Assembly: GCA_026545225.1 (NCBI GenBank)
Contig: CM048849.1
Location: forward strand, 52,150,836-52,214,835
Direction of reading: 5' to 3'
DNA from: Cornus controversa
Lineage: Eukaryota; Streptophyta; Magnoliopsida; Cornales; Cornaceae
Length of the DNA stretch: 64,000 bases
Part shown: piece after piece, positions 1 to 12,700 of the stretch
Layout: each line of letters opens with the position of its first letter
How positions within the stretch are numbered: the stretch's first letter is position 1
Program-made: the position numbers and the translations under genes
The notes under the pieces: model-generated
The model's input: only the letters and a program-made list of their open reading frames with translations
What the model was told of the DNA's origin: nothing
The model's database searches: none

Positions 1-45
1 TATTTTTAGTAATTTAATTGTTATGGGTGGGGTTTTTTGTATCAG

Positions 46-1632
46 TATCACCTGGGAAGAGGTCACATCAGTGCATCAATGAAAGCAAAATTGTATCATC
101 TGTTGGAGCAAAGAGCGGAAAATTGGTAATCTGTTTACATCTTTCTGTTTATGTGTGTGTGTCTTCTTTCCATAGTTTCTGTTCTTCTTACTTCTTCCTG
201 TTCTTGTAGCCGGTATTTTGTCATTCCTTTGTGGAGGGGAAGTGGTTATACGACGATGTTTGCTCAAGGTTTGGTCTCTAATTACTTTTATTTATAAAGC
301 ATCTTCTAATGTTTTCCCCTACAGGAAAGTTGATTAATTATGGAAATTCTTACCTTTTTCCTATTTGAAACCCATTTAGTGGAATAATCTTAGGACATGA
401 ATGGACACACTTTTTCTGTTTTTGTGTGTGTGTGATAGGATCGAACACTTGATATAGTCAGAGATTGGTTCACATGTGCTTATGGTCAAGAGTTCTTTTA
501 ACAAAGAAACTGAAAAAGAAACATAAAAACTTTGGTATGGTAATACCATGAGTGTACTCAAGGACATCATACTTGCAGGCGTTAAAAGAGGGTGGAATTG
601 TTCTGAAATTCAAAATGAAATTTTACTGCCACTGATCTTTTTAAACAGAAACACTAGACTATGCCCTGTAGTTCTTCCTCGTCCTTTAGTTGTTGTGGTT
701 GTTATTACATTACTTGATGGAAATTCATCAATGAGCAAGTCATAAAAGCATTCTTTTTCATTAAAATGTAGTTATCGTGAGTGGCTGTTTGTCCATGCAT
801 ACATTAACACAAACACAGACAACACCACTTTTATTTATTTATTATTTTTGTTTTCCTTTTTTTTTTTTGGGTGTGTGGGGGTAGTTAAGTTTCTTTGTTA
901 TATACCAAAAAATGAAAGGGGTATACACTCCTCGTACTAGGAAAGGGCAAACCACTCGAGAAAACAGATCATTAAAAAAATCCAGCAATCAGCTATGGTA
1001 GCAGTTGAGGAACATATATGAAACCACCTTACTGTTTCTATTAGAGCCCATAAGGATAGCCTACATAAACCTTGATAAAGGCAATAGGAGCCAAACTAAG
1101 TGAAATGGCCACCTTGCAATGCGGGCGATCTGGTCATTGACTCATTGCTTCGAGTGTCTTTCACCGGCATGTGTGGGTGCACTTAAATCTTAATCTTGAT
1201 AAACAATTTCGATAAGTTGGTCAACCAAATTGTATTTAGGTTCACTCTTTTTAATTGGGATGTTCAGTTTTTATGCCTCAGTATAAATATATATATTTTT
1301 TAATAATTCATTCAAACCTCAATGCAGTGCTGATGCCGCACATGCTTTTCACTGGTCTTGAAGATTACAAGGCAAGAGGAACCCAAGCTGCTCCCTATTT
1401 CACTGTTTCTTATTACACAGAATTTGTGGAAAGCAAGGACCTGGTGCTTATTCGGGGGGATGTTGTCTTCACCAGCAAGCTCAGTGACTCGGAGGCAAAA
1501 TGGCTTTTGGAGACTGCACAATCTTTTTACTTGAATGACGTTAGGTACAAGCTGGTTGAACGTTTCAACAAGGAAACACGTGAATTTGAGTTCAAGGATG
1601 TTTTACAATCACTGGATATGCCCATCTTGTAG
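46..1632 (+). CDS. ATP11: ATP11/ATPAF1 family F1-ATPase assembly factor, 3' part (last three exons)
   Basis: Three exons are visible: 46-125, 210-268 and 1328-1632, joined by GT-AG introns in consistent phase (TG|C gives Cys, G|TG gives Val). The joined product has YHLGRGHISASMKAKLYHLL, then CRYFVIPLWRGSGYTTMFAQ, then a C-terminal part with PHMLFTGLEDYKARG and LVLIRGDVVF and ending in DMPIL. Its order of motifs matches the C-terminal half of ATPAF1/ATP11: helix, the 'F..PLWRG.GY' strand, the 'H.LFTAL..Y' strand, the 'tYYTE', 'K.LVLMRGE' and 'NEF.F..V' blocks. ATP11 is a mitochondrial matrix chaperone that binds free F1 beta subunits during ATP synthase assembly. The amino-terminal exons lie off the left edge. 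The final intron (269-1327) is about 1.06 kb and shows no other feature. Identification rests on remembered family patterns, not a search. The neighbouring API5 gene supports it: as I recall, the ATP11 and API5 homologues are also adjacent in Arabidopsis. Confidence 0.85.
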
Positions 1633-3655
1633 TTTTCATCAAGAAAATTTGGTATAATAGCAGTAAAGAGAACCAGCAGCATAGAATTGCAACAAGGCAG
1701 TCCACATGGAAGTTTCATTCTACAGTTTGTTTCATTTTAACTTGTGGAAAAGATACGAGTGAAAGAGATCCATTTTCTTCTTTTGTGGGATTTATCTGCT
1801 GTTGTTTTGGGAACACATCAAGGTAGTAGTAAGTTTCCTTTGTTTTATGTTCTTGAGATTAAGGCTGTTCTCCTTTAAATATCTTACAATTTTAAAAGCA
1901 TGTTGTAAAGTACTTTTTCCTTCTAGTCTTATGTTCGTCATTGTCATCGAAGTTTAGGAGGCAAAACTAGTTTACATCTTGGAGATTGGATAATAACTCA
2001 TAAGAAGTGGTTAAAATGGAATTGCGGTAAGCCAAAGCTGAATGGTGCATATAGCAGTTTTTTTCTTTCAGTGGCATATTAAGTCATGCTGCCACCAATA
2101 CATGTTTTTTCATGTTATTCATGTGAACTTGCATGCTCTTGCTATATTTACCAGGTGATATCTTGAGTAATAACTGTAATACCAAAGTTTTGCTATACAG
2201 CGACAGGCATGCTCTGACTCAAAAAATCTGGGCTTAGCATAATTTCTATTTCTGAAATTTTGTCCCAATGAGCCCTGGTATCCACATTTCAAGAATTGCT
2301 ATTTGCTAGTGCCTGTTTTTTGCGAGAAACAAACTATTCATGCCTGTCTCACAAATAGAAAACCCTGAAGAATGGCCATTGTGATGGTTTTTGTTGCTTG
2401 GAGCCCCGGAACATGACCATTATTATGGTTTTTGATGCCACTTGCAATGGTTCTAACAATCAGCCTTCAAAGCAATTAAACATCGAGGTAAATATGCACT
2501 CCAAATATTAACACATGCTGCATGATACCACACTTACGTGTGTCATGTTAAGTGACTCTGATCATATATATAGCCAAGGCATTTCAAAAAAATAAAAGAA
2601 GTTATTTGTTGATTTGTAATTTTTGGAGCTTGAAAGAGTTTTTGATCAATTCAAATGCAAATCCAATCCAACTTCAATTTGGTGCAACCAAATGCACCAC
2701 CCTTAATGTCAAATCTTTGGGAGAAAAAGAACTGGCCAGGAGTGAGTTATCTATTTCAATTTGACTGGCCAATAGCACATTGGATACGATAATTAGAATG
2801 TTTCTCCTACATAAATATAAAATTTTTAATTGATTTTCAAGTATTATATATAAAAAAATGTCTTAGTCAGTGTACAAAGCTTCAGCTTGAGAGAGGAGTC
2901 TGAAAGAAGTAATTTCGGCTAGCCTTACCTCATTTTTGGAGAGATTGTTTTTCAAGTTTCGAACCCAATTCAAGACTTATCGCTTTTGAGCAAAGGTACT
3001 TGTGACCTCTTTTCAAGTATTATATATATTAAAAATAATAAAAAAACCTTGATAGTTGATCTTTATTACAGAGAGAGCCCTTACTTTCCTATTTATAACT
3101 TGAATTTATATACGAAAGTAAGTAAAGTTTGAAGGCAAATTGAATTTGATACATGCACTAAATCTGAATGTTTATAAACGCCTTTGAGCTGTGGTCACAA
3201 ATTCAATCAATATAAATTCAAACCAAGTGTCATCCTCAAACTAAAATTAATTAAAATAAAATTTAGGCATTTTGAGAGGCAGGAACTTTTTACAAGTTCG
3301 TTTTTAAAAGAAAAAAGAAAAAAATTACAAATATAACAAACTTTTTGTTATATTTAAAATCTTATATCACGCAAGTTTTTCTAAATGAATTTGACAATAA
3401 AAATACAAGTTTAGCCGTGGAGGTGCATGAATATATTTCTTTTAGAATGCGAGTATTAAGAATTTGTGTCAAAATTTATCTTCATTTTTCTAATCCCAAG
3501 TTAAGGACAAAACATTATCCTTTTTTTTTCCAATTACTAGTATTCTTTATTTTACTTTCCATGAAATTCCGCTATGACCTTTTATTTAACCCTCAGGACA
3601 ACCCCCTTAAGCACGCTGCTCTTCCCAGTCTCCACTGTTCAATACACAAATCGCT
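1633..3655. other. Intergenic DNA between ATP11 and API5
   Basis: AT-rich DNA of about 2 kb that should contain the ATP11 3' UTR at its left end. I found no coding exon, RNA gene or clear repeat with defined ends. Short reading frames here are AT-rich and match nothing I know. Confidence 0.5.
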
Positions 3656-3669
3656 CTTTATATATATAG
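3656..3669 (+). promoter_or_regulatory. Probable TATA box of API5
   Basis: A CTTTATATATATAG tract lies about 110 bp before the API5 start codon at 3776. That spacing would put transcription start near 3690-3700 with a short 5' UTR containing CA repeats. This is inferred from sequence and spacing only. Confidence 0.4.
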
Positions 3670-3775
3670 TTACACACACACACATTTATATTCATTTATA
3701 TATACTGTATACACAGATTACTCAAACCAGTGTGAGCCTGTACCGGTCGATTCTGCTTCTCAGCTTCACTTAGCA

Positions 3776-6700
3776 ATGACTGACGTCTCTGACGACTCTA
3801 AAGACATCGAGAACCTCTACGAGTACGGCGAACGACTCAACGAAGCCAAAGACAAGTCCCAGGTCTGTATCTTCTCCAATTTTCAAGGTCTTCTGTTCGT
3901 TTTCTGGAATTTCTAGGGTTTTCTTTTGCTGATCTTCATACACGTGTGTGTGTGTTTTGAACTATGATTGTGTGTTTTGATAATCTGAAAATTGATATCT
4001 TGCAGCATGTTGACGACTACGACAAAATTATCGAGGCGGCCAAAAGTAAGAGCATTAAGGCGAGGCAGTTAGCTGCTCAGCTCATTCCCAGGTTCTTCAA
4101 GTTCTTCCCGGGACTTTCAGACTCAGCAGTTGATTCACATCTCGATTTGTGTGAAGCAGAGGAGCTTGGGGTCAGTGATTTTATATATACACATGAATTA
4201 GAGAGTATTTATGTGTGTTTAATAGATAATTAGCAATTATTATACCATTTCTTGTAGTTTTTGAAGAAGGTACACAATTTTGTGAATTGGTTAATTGATT
4301 GATTTCGTTGGATTGTTGATTGAAGTTTATTGAAAGGGGGGGTTTTGTGAAGTTTAAAATTTTAAGTTGTATTTGTTTGGCTATTTACACTGTGTTTGGA
4401 ATGTATGATTTGACAAGAAAGGGAAAGATTTTATTTGTAGAATTTTGGTAATTGAAATTTCCAAATGAAATGGATTCCAGCCATTTTGTCTTTAGTGTAT
4501 GGGCTTTATAGTTCATGATTCATATTGACTTGGATATCTATGTTTTGAATTTCTATGTAGCAAATTTTTTGGTTTACCTAATTATCTTTTTAGCATCTTT
4601 ATTTTATGGATTTTATTTTTCGTTTAGGATTTATGCCCAGGCATTCATTAAAAGTTACAACCGGAAACTGAATTTTGAACAATATATAAAAAAAGTGGTT
4701 TTATGATTTTTTTTTTTTCTTTTGCAATGATGTTGCAATATGACTTGTATTTTTGTCTGTTGATATTCCTATTTGCTTCTCTTTTTGTATTTTTTTGAAT
4801 TTTTGTACATCTTATATATGCATCACAGTACATCATTTAATGTTGATTCATGTTGCTGATACCAAGTCCTCCGAGGTTTCTTATTATTGATATTTATAGT
4901 TATGGCCGAAACCTGAGTGGCCAAATTGCAGAGCAGGAGTGCAAGAATGCTGAATATGAAAGTACGAAAGATTGAAAGTGGCTCCAGCACTGGCGGAGCC
5001 AGTGTGTGCCCAGGGGGGGCACATGCCCCCCCTGAAATAATTTTTTTTTCTACTACTATATGAATATTTTTTGTAAATTTTAAAAATGCCCCCCCTCAAA
5101 TTTTTTTTTTTACTTCAATAGCTTAGTGATGGTAAAGATCCAAGAAAATTTATTGGTCATTTGGTCTTGTAATGTGTTAAAAGATAAAGGTAGTACCCAA
5201 TTATGAAAATACAAGTGACAAGCAACGGATTTTCTTTTGCTAGTAATACATGTATATATGAATTTTTGAATTTTCTATATATTTAAATAATTCGTAACAT
5301 TTCTGTCCTAGGTCAAAACATAGTGAAAGTAGTACTCAAATGGAAGCTGTCGAAATTCTCTATTCAATGGATTTTGTTTCATCAAAAGATTTTATTTATA
5401 GTAAGAGTTATGGGACTTCGAGTGAGATGAATGAAGAAATATATATATATATATATATATATATGTTCACTTGTGTGTTATACGTTGAGGAATATTGAAA
5501 AAAGGGGTGTATTGTGTGTAATGCAAACATACATATTTTTGTGTATATATTTTCTTAAATTTGTTTTATATACCCTTTTTAAACTTGAAAATTGATAATT
5601 AATTGGCAAAACTTGAGTCTAAATTGAGTATTTCGAAGTCGTCTTTTCAATGAAAATAGTTTTCGGAACAAATTTTAAGTGCACAGAGTCTATTTATTTA
5701 TATCTTGAGTAAAATGAATTTCTTTTATTTGAAGGAGAAAAAAGAATTTGACCAAGTTTTAAGGGCATTGACAATTGAGTTTTGACTTTTAATTTAATTC
5801 TTTTTATCACACCGAGTTTGAAAATTCGGGGCATGTCAACGTGGTACAGAGCGTAGTTATACCTTTTAATTTCTGAAGAAAAAAACCCCCAAAGTTAATA
5901 ATAGTTCATTCTTTCCTATTCGTGACTTCACTCCAGCGGCCTCTTTATGATTGTTCTCCAGCTTCCTCTCTGAGTTTGTGAAAGAGAGACAGAGAGAGCA
6001 AATCAACCTTCTATAATTCTGGTTCTCTATCAACAACTTATTGCAAGTTTGATTATTCGTTTTTTTTGCAGTAAAATACATTTATTTTTCATAGATTATG
6101 AAAATTCTAGATGGCTAGATGTAAATCTTTCTTTACATTTAAAATTTTTTAAGCTTTGATACTCTAGCTCTCTAAGGATTCTATTTCTAATTTTCTTTCA
6201 ATAACATCAGATTATGTTGCCTCTATTCCATTATTTTGGTTTTCCCTTTTTTCACTTATAATCACTATCTCTAACAAAGAAATAAGATTGACTAAATTCA
6301 CTTTTTTAGGTTAATTGAAAGTCAAGACAAACAGTTTTTTTTGCATGTTTTAGTTCATTAAGATTGTTTTTTATTGTGCAAATTTGTTAACCTGACAAAT
6401 GATTTGGACATAATAGATTAATAATACTATACTACTCATTGAAAAAAATAGTGATTTTGTTGTGTTTTTTCATTTTTTGTTTGTCTTTTGACGTAAAAAA
6501 TTTATATTTGTCATTGTTTTTTTTCCCCTCCAAAATGCACTATGCCCCCCCTGGACTGAAATCCTGGCTCCGCCCCTGGGCTCCAGTGTATAGTTAGATG
6601 CATGTGCATTTCCATTTTTTTGGTTTTATGGGTGTGAGTTTTGAATATGATTTTTTTATTTTTATTTTTTCAGTTCTGGTTAAATATTTTGCAACTACAA

Positions 6701-9700
6701 AGAACAGGGTATTAAGGAGATAAAACAACAATGAATATGCTTTTACCCACAAAAAGGTAGATAAACAGCAATGAATATTCTTTTACCCACAAAAAGGTAG
6801 ATAAACAGCAAAAAGCATTCTGTCCACTCTGGTGGTTTAAGTGGGGCATGTAGGTTGGAACAAACATGTAAAAGGACCCTTGTGTTTGCGCATGGACACA
6901 GGTGGATGAATTATTGCACCACGTTGTGCTTAGGTTGAAACAACAATATGAAAAACCTGCACTTGTGTGCATACATACACATTCTAAGATAAGTGTTTCA
7001 ATGGATTGAGAAGATGAAGAACCATGTGAATGTGCTTCAATACTTGATTTATCAAAAATTTCATTTATTTTGTCCTATTAAAAGATTCATCTCTCTCTCT
7101 CTCTCTCTGAGAAGTGTACTTATACTGTGCTTGCTTAGTGTGTTTGATTGAAATACAAAACATTGTAATAGAAGTGTTGTAAAATTTATTTGAGAGTGGA
7201 ACGATCTCCACACACAAGCAAACATATAGTGATTCCTGTCATAATTCATAGTGTTTTTGTCAAAGTTCAAATCTTTGGGAATATCGGTTCCATTCATTAA
7301 GTCATCAGATTGAAGCATGTTATCATTTTAGGTTTTCTTTCTTGTTTTGACATCCCTTCTCTTTACAGTTTGGATGTGAACGGTGCATGGAGTTTACTGT
7401 AAGGTTGATCTTGATAAATCACTGAAGCATAAATCAACTTATTCCTGTACTTTATTGCTACATTAGGTTGTTCTAGTTATGTTCTTTATTACTACGTTTT
7501 TAGATATGAGCTCTAAAATTCTTTTTTTGCACTCCCTGGAAGTTAAGCTCTAAAATTCCGTTGTTCATCTATGGTTACAGGTCAGGGTACAGGCAATTCG
7601 TGGACTCCCTCTTTTTTGCAAGGATACGCCGGAACATCTTTCTAAAATTGTAGACATTCTTGCACAACTCCTTACAGCCGGTAAATTAAGTTGTTCAAGT
7701 GGTGCTGTTGAGAAATCTTTACTTTTTTATGACAAACTTGATCTTGAGTTTTTTTATTTAATCTAGAAGAAAATGTGGAGCGTGATGCAGTGCATAAAGC
7801 TCTTTTGTCCTTATTGAGGCAAGATGTGAAAGGTAATTTCCTTCTTCAGATCAATGTGATATATCTGGGTGAATTTTAATAAAGCATGGAATATAGATTC
7901 AAATAGGTCTAAAAATCCATATTTTTTTTAAAGATAAATGTAGAATCATTGAAGAGATTACCAATGAGGGTACATTCCACATGTGCATAAGGTATACCAA
8001 AAGGTGTACACAATCCGGTACAGTGTTTTAGAGTCTAACTACTCTTCAAAAAGAAAGAAATAATTTAATTTGGAATAACCCTTTCTGTCACCGAACTAAA
8101 AACAACCCCCCTAAAGTAAATCTCTAACAATATGAATATATTTCCTCTCCTCCCCTCTCAAAATACCTACAAATCCTCTCCATTCTCCCTAAATACTCAA
8201 ATCAAGGCCAAAGGAGCTGTGTTCCAGCCCTTTTTCTTTCTTTTACTTACTATGGTTTATCTCCAATTAAAGAGCAGATCTGCTGCTGTAGGAGGAGAAC
8301 CCGAGATACTGGACAAGGCCATTCGCTGCTATCAACACAAAAAGCAGGAGCATTTGATCAGCTTGACCTCCCACAAAACGCATATCTTACTAAATTTTAT
8401 AAAAATAATTCAGATTACGCCCCAGATTTTGTTGCTCCCTGCCCAATCTTATTATCCTTTCTTTATGTTTGTCCACCCTTTCAAGTAGCCAACCAGCTTG
8501 ATCTCCCAATCTTGCATCTATATGGAGACTCACATTGCAAACCACACCAGCACTCTGTTGATAATCTACCACTAAGCCACTGAAGCATATTTTTGCACTC
8601 AATGCATATATGCGTGGGTAAGAATATTTGAAGACCATATTTCCAGACCACTTATCTTGTCAAAATCCAACCTGAGTTCCCTCCCCCAATACACATACAC
8701 ATTTTAAAAAGCTCATTTTTTAAAGTACTTATCTCATTCAAGAGACTAACTCAATGGGAATTATTGACTTCCCGAGTAGTTCAATCTCCCATTTATCCAA
8801 CCAAAAGTGTCGGACGCATAACCCATACCCATGTCCAAGTATAATGTGTCTGACACGAGTACTTCCAACTACTTTTGAAGAGTCCATGTGATATAGGCTC
8901 AATGGACTTGAATATAATTGTATTTCGATATACTGTTATTGACAAGTAACTCGATTCACCTGAATATTGAGATTTCATTGATTTATCATTTCCATGTTCT
9001 TAAAAATTAATATATGTTAGTTAGGGGGGGTGAGGGGTTTGAACCCTATAGTGGGCATCTATGAAGCATGGATACAGACGTGATACGATACGATAAATTC
9101 TTAAAATATAGGATACGTATACGCAAGGACATGACAATGTATATTTTTATAAATGTAGATATGTATGAAAATCAATATATGTGTATCTATGGAAAATTTT
9201 TAGTAATAATTTTTAAGTTATATATATTGTTATTAACATTTCTTTATAAAATATTATGATTAACAAATAAAATAAGAGTTGAGAGTTACATTGCATGGAT
9301 AAATTTTGGATTGAATCATGATATATATCTCAGTACTTCTATTTGAATAAATTTTAAACTTTTCTTACCAATTATATGATATTATTGTTGGAAAAGTTAC
9401 ACTTAATGTTCAATTTTTTTTAAATGTGTTCTGAAGTATTTTAGAAGTATCAAATCATCATCATTATCATCCTTACCTTAATCCCACATGAGTGGGGTTG
9501 ACCATATGAATTCTCTGTCTCCACTATTTTTTATTAAATGTCATATCACTTACTATATTTAACTTTTTGAAGTCATATTTAATAATCTTATTGCATGTTA
9601 TTTTTGGTTGCCCTCTCTTTCTCTTACCTCTATGACAACTTGATTGGCGTGTCACTAGGTCTTTGATGTATGTGTCCAAAACATCTAAGTCTACTCTCCC

Positions 9701-12700
9701 TAATTTTCTCACCAATGAGTGCCACCCCTAATTTTTCTCGCACACTTTCATTAGTGACCCTATCTCTTTTATTCACTCCACTCATCCATATTAACATTTT
9801 CATCTTTGCTATATGAAGGCGTTATTCTTGTTTCTTTTTTAAAGCCCAACACTCGTCTCCATATAACATAGTTGGTCTAATAACGGTCCTATATAATTTT
9901 TCTTTTAGTCTATGTGTTATTCTTTTATCACATAAAATCCCACTAGCTTATCTCCATTTGGTCCAACCCCCTCCACTTCTATTAGTTATAGCACTATCTA
10001 TCTCTTCATTCTTTTGTATTATTGATCATAGACAACAAAAGTGGTTGTTTTGGGTAATCTTTTGGTTTTGAAATGTTATCACTATATTATCAGTGTCCAA
10101 GTCTTTATTAAATTTACACTCCATATACTCGGTTTTAGTTCGATTAATTCTCAATCTTTTCAGTTGTAAAACATTTATCCACATTTCTAACTTTATTGCC
10201 AAGTTCTCTTTTGAGGTATCTAAGAGTACTATATCATTGGCAAACGTCATGCACCATAGAATCTCGTTTTGGAAGCCTCTTGTTATTTCATCTAAGATTA
10301 TCGCGAATAGATATGGGCTTAACACCGATCCTTGGTGCAATCCTATGTTTATGGTGAACTCACTAGTTTCACCACATGTGGTAGGAACTTTAGTTTTTGT
10401 GTTCATGTACATATCTTGGATACTTTTTATAATTTGTAAAGGGACTTGTTTTCTTTGTAGAGCCCGCCAAATTATGTCTCTAAGTCTATAAAAACCATAT
10501 GCAAGTCTTGTTGTTTACTCCTATAGTTTTCAACTAGTTATCTAAGTAGGTGTATGGCTTCTATTGTGGATCTACCCGGCATGAATCCGAATTAGTTATC
10601 GGATACTGTGGCTTCCTTCATTGGCCCTTGTTCTATTACCCTTTCCCATATTTTCATTGTTAATTCATCTATAGTTGTCACAATTTTGTATGTCCCCTTT
10701 ATTTTTGTTAATTGGTATTATTGTACTTTTTCTTCACTCATTTGGCATCATGCCTTGTTTTAGGATGTTGTTAAACAGCTTTGTTAGCCACTCAATTCCT
10801 ATGTTACCTAAAGTTCTCCAAGCTTCTATGGGTATATTATCCGGGCCTACCGCTTTATTACTTCCCATCTTCTTAAGTGTCCTTTACCTCCTTGTTGGTG
10901 ATTTTATTTATCATTCCCATGTTAAATTCATTTCCATCTATGTCTTGTCTAGGGTATTCCTCATTTAATAGATTGTGAAAATTATTTTCTATCTAGTTAA
11001 TGTATAGCTTTCTTTGACTAATATTGTGTTATCTATGTCCTTAATACATCTAATTTGATTTAGGTCTTTAGTTGATCTATCTCGATTCTTTGTTAATTTA
11101 TATAGGCATTTTTCGCTCTCTTTTGTTCCTAGGTTTTCATATAGGACATTTAATGAGTTTTTCTTAGCTTTGCTTACTAACTTCTTTGCTTCATATTTGA
11201 GTTTGTTATACGTGTCTAAGTCTTCTTGTTGCTTACTTGTTTGTCATGCTTTGAAACTTTTTCTCTTTTGTTTAATTATTTGTTACACTTCCTCACTCCA
11301 CCACTGTTATGTTGTGGCCCGAATTTTAATGCGACCTGGTTTTGACCCGAAAAATGGTTTTTCACTTGCGGGTTTTGGACCTAGATTAGGACTCTTTTGT
11401 AGCCTGATATATAAGGGCATCTAAGGGTTTGGAGTGAGTAACGAGAGAAAACATGGAAAACGCAGAAATAGAGTGAGAGAGAGAGAGAGAGCTAGGGTTT
11501 GGGGTTGAAACTTGTAATCTGCTTTTTTTGCATAGTGAAATCTTTCGCCGGATCTTCATCGTGGACGTAGGCACATCGCCGAACCACGTAAATTCTTGTG
11601 TTCTGTGTGTTGTGCTTGTTTCGTTTTTTGTCGTATTTCGTGATTGTGCTTGGATCATCGGCTGTTTTTCACAACAACCACCATATCTCTTTCTTAATGA
11701 ATTTCTCTCCTTTGGTTTCTCCCAAAATTTCTTTCGCCTTATTCCTAATATAATTTGCCATTTTTAGCCACAAGTTGTTTACATCATCATTCCAATCCCA
11801 TTGCTTCCCCTTTACTAGTTGTTTCTTAAATGTGGTCGCTTTACTACCTTTTAATTCTTTCACTTAATGTTTTTATTTACCTTTTTTGCTTTTTTATACT
11901 AAAACCCTTTAATTAAAATGTCTAAAATTAGTATGCAATGTTGGTTGGTAACGCTTTTCCCGGGAATCACTTTACAATCTTTACATGAGGCCCATTCCCT
12001 CCTAAACAAGAAATAATCAATTTGTGTTTTCCTTACGCCACTTTTAAATGTTACTAGATGTTCTTCTCTTTTTTTAAATAAAGTGTTAGCTATTGATAAG
12101 TCATATGCTTTTGGAAAATCTAAGAGTGTTTCTCCTATTTCATTTCACTCACCAAAACCATATCCTCCATGGATTCGCGAAGTTCCTCTCCTATCAACCC
12201 CTACATGTCCATTAAAATCACTGCTTACAAATATGCTTTCATGATTAGGTATAGATTGCATCAATTCATCTAACAAGCCTCAAAAGTGTTTCTTTGTAGC
12301 TCCTCGAGGAGCTTACACACTTCTTATATTTAAGATATGTTCATCTAGGACAATTTTAATAGTTATTAATCTATCCCCTTGTCTGCTCACCTCTACTACT
12401 TTATCAATAATGTAGTGATCTATTACTGTGCCTACCTCATTTTGTACATTGTCTTTCCTTCTCGAGTAGAAAAGTTTATAACCTTCCCCAAGCTCCCTAG
12501 CCTTTTCACCTTTCCATTTAGTCTCTTGTAAGCAAATTATGCTAACTTTTCTTCATTTTAAGGTATCCACTATTTCGTTGCACCACTGGTTAATGTCCCT
12601 ACATTCCATGTTGCTCTCCTAATTTTTTGTGACTTGATTTTGTGGGATTTTTTATTTGAGTGAGAATTCATCAAAATGATTTGACATAGGTTTTACAGTT

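Noticed and set aside
3345-3773. 142-codon plus-strand frame before API5
   Set aside because: AT-rich, matches no family, and overlaps the API5 TATA box and 5' UTR.
8132-8488. 118-codon plus-strand frame in API5 intron 4
   Set aside because: Low-complexity translation, no homology, entirely intronic.
10093-10491. 132-codon plus-strand frame in API5 intron 4
   Set aside because: Antisense of the RTE reverse transcriptase; the minus strand explains it.
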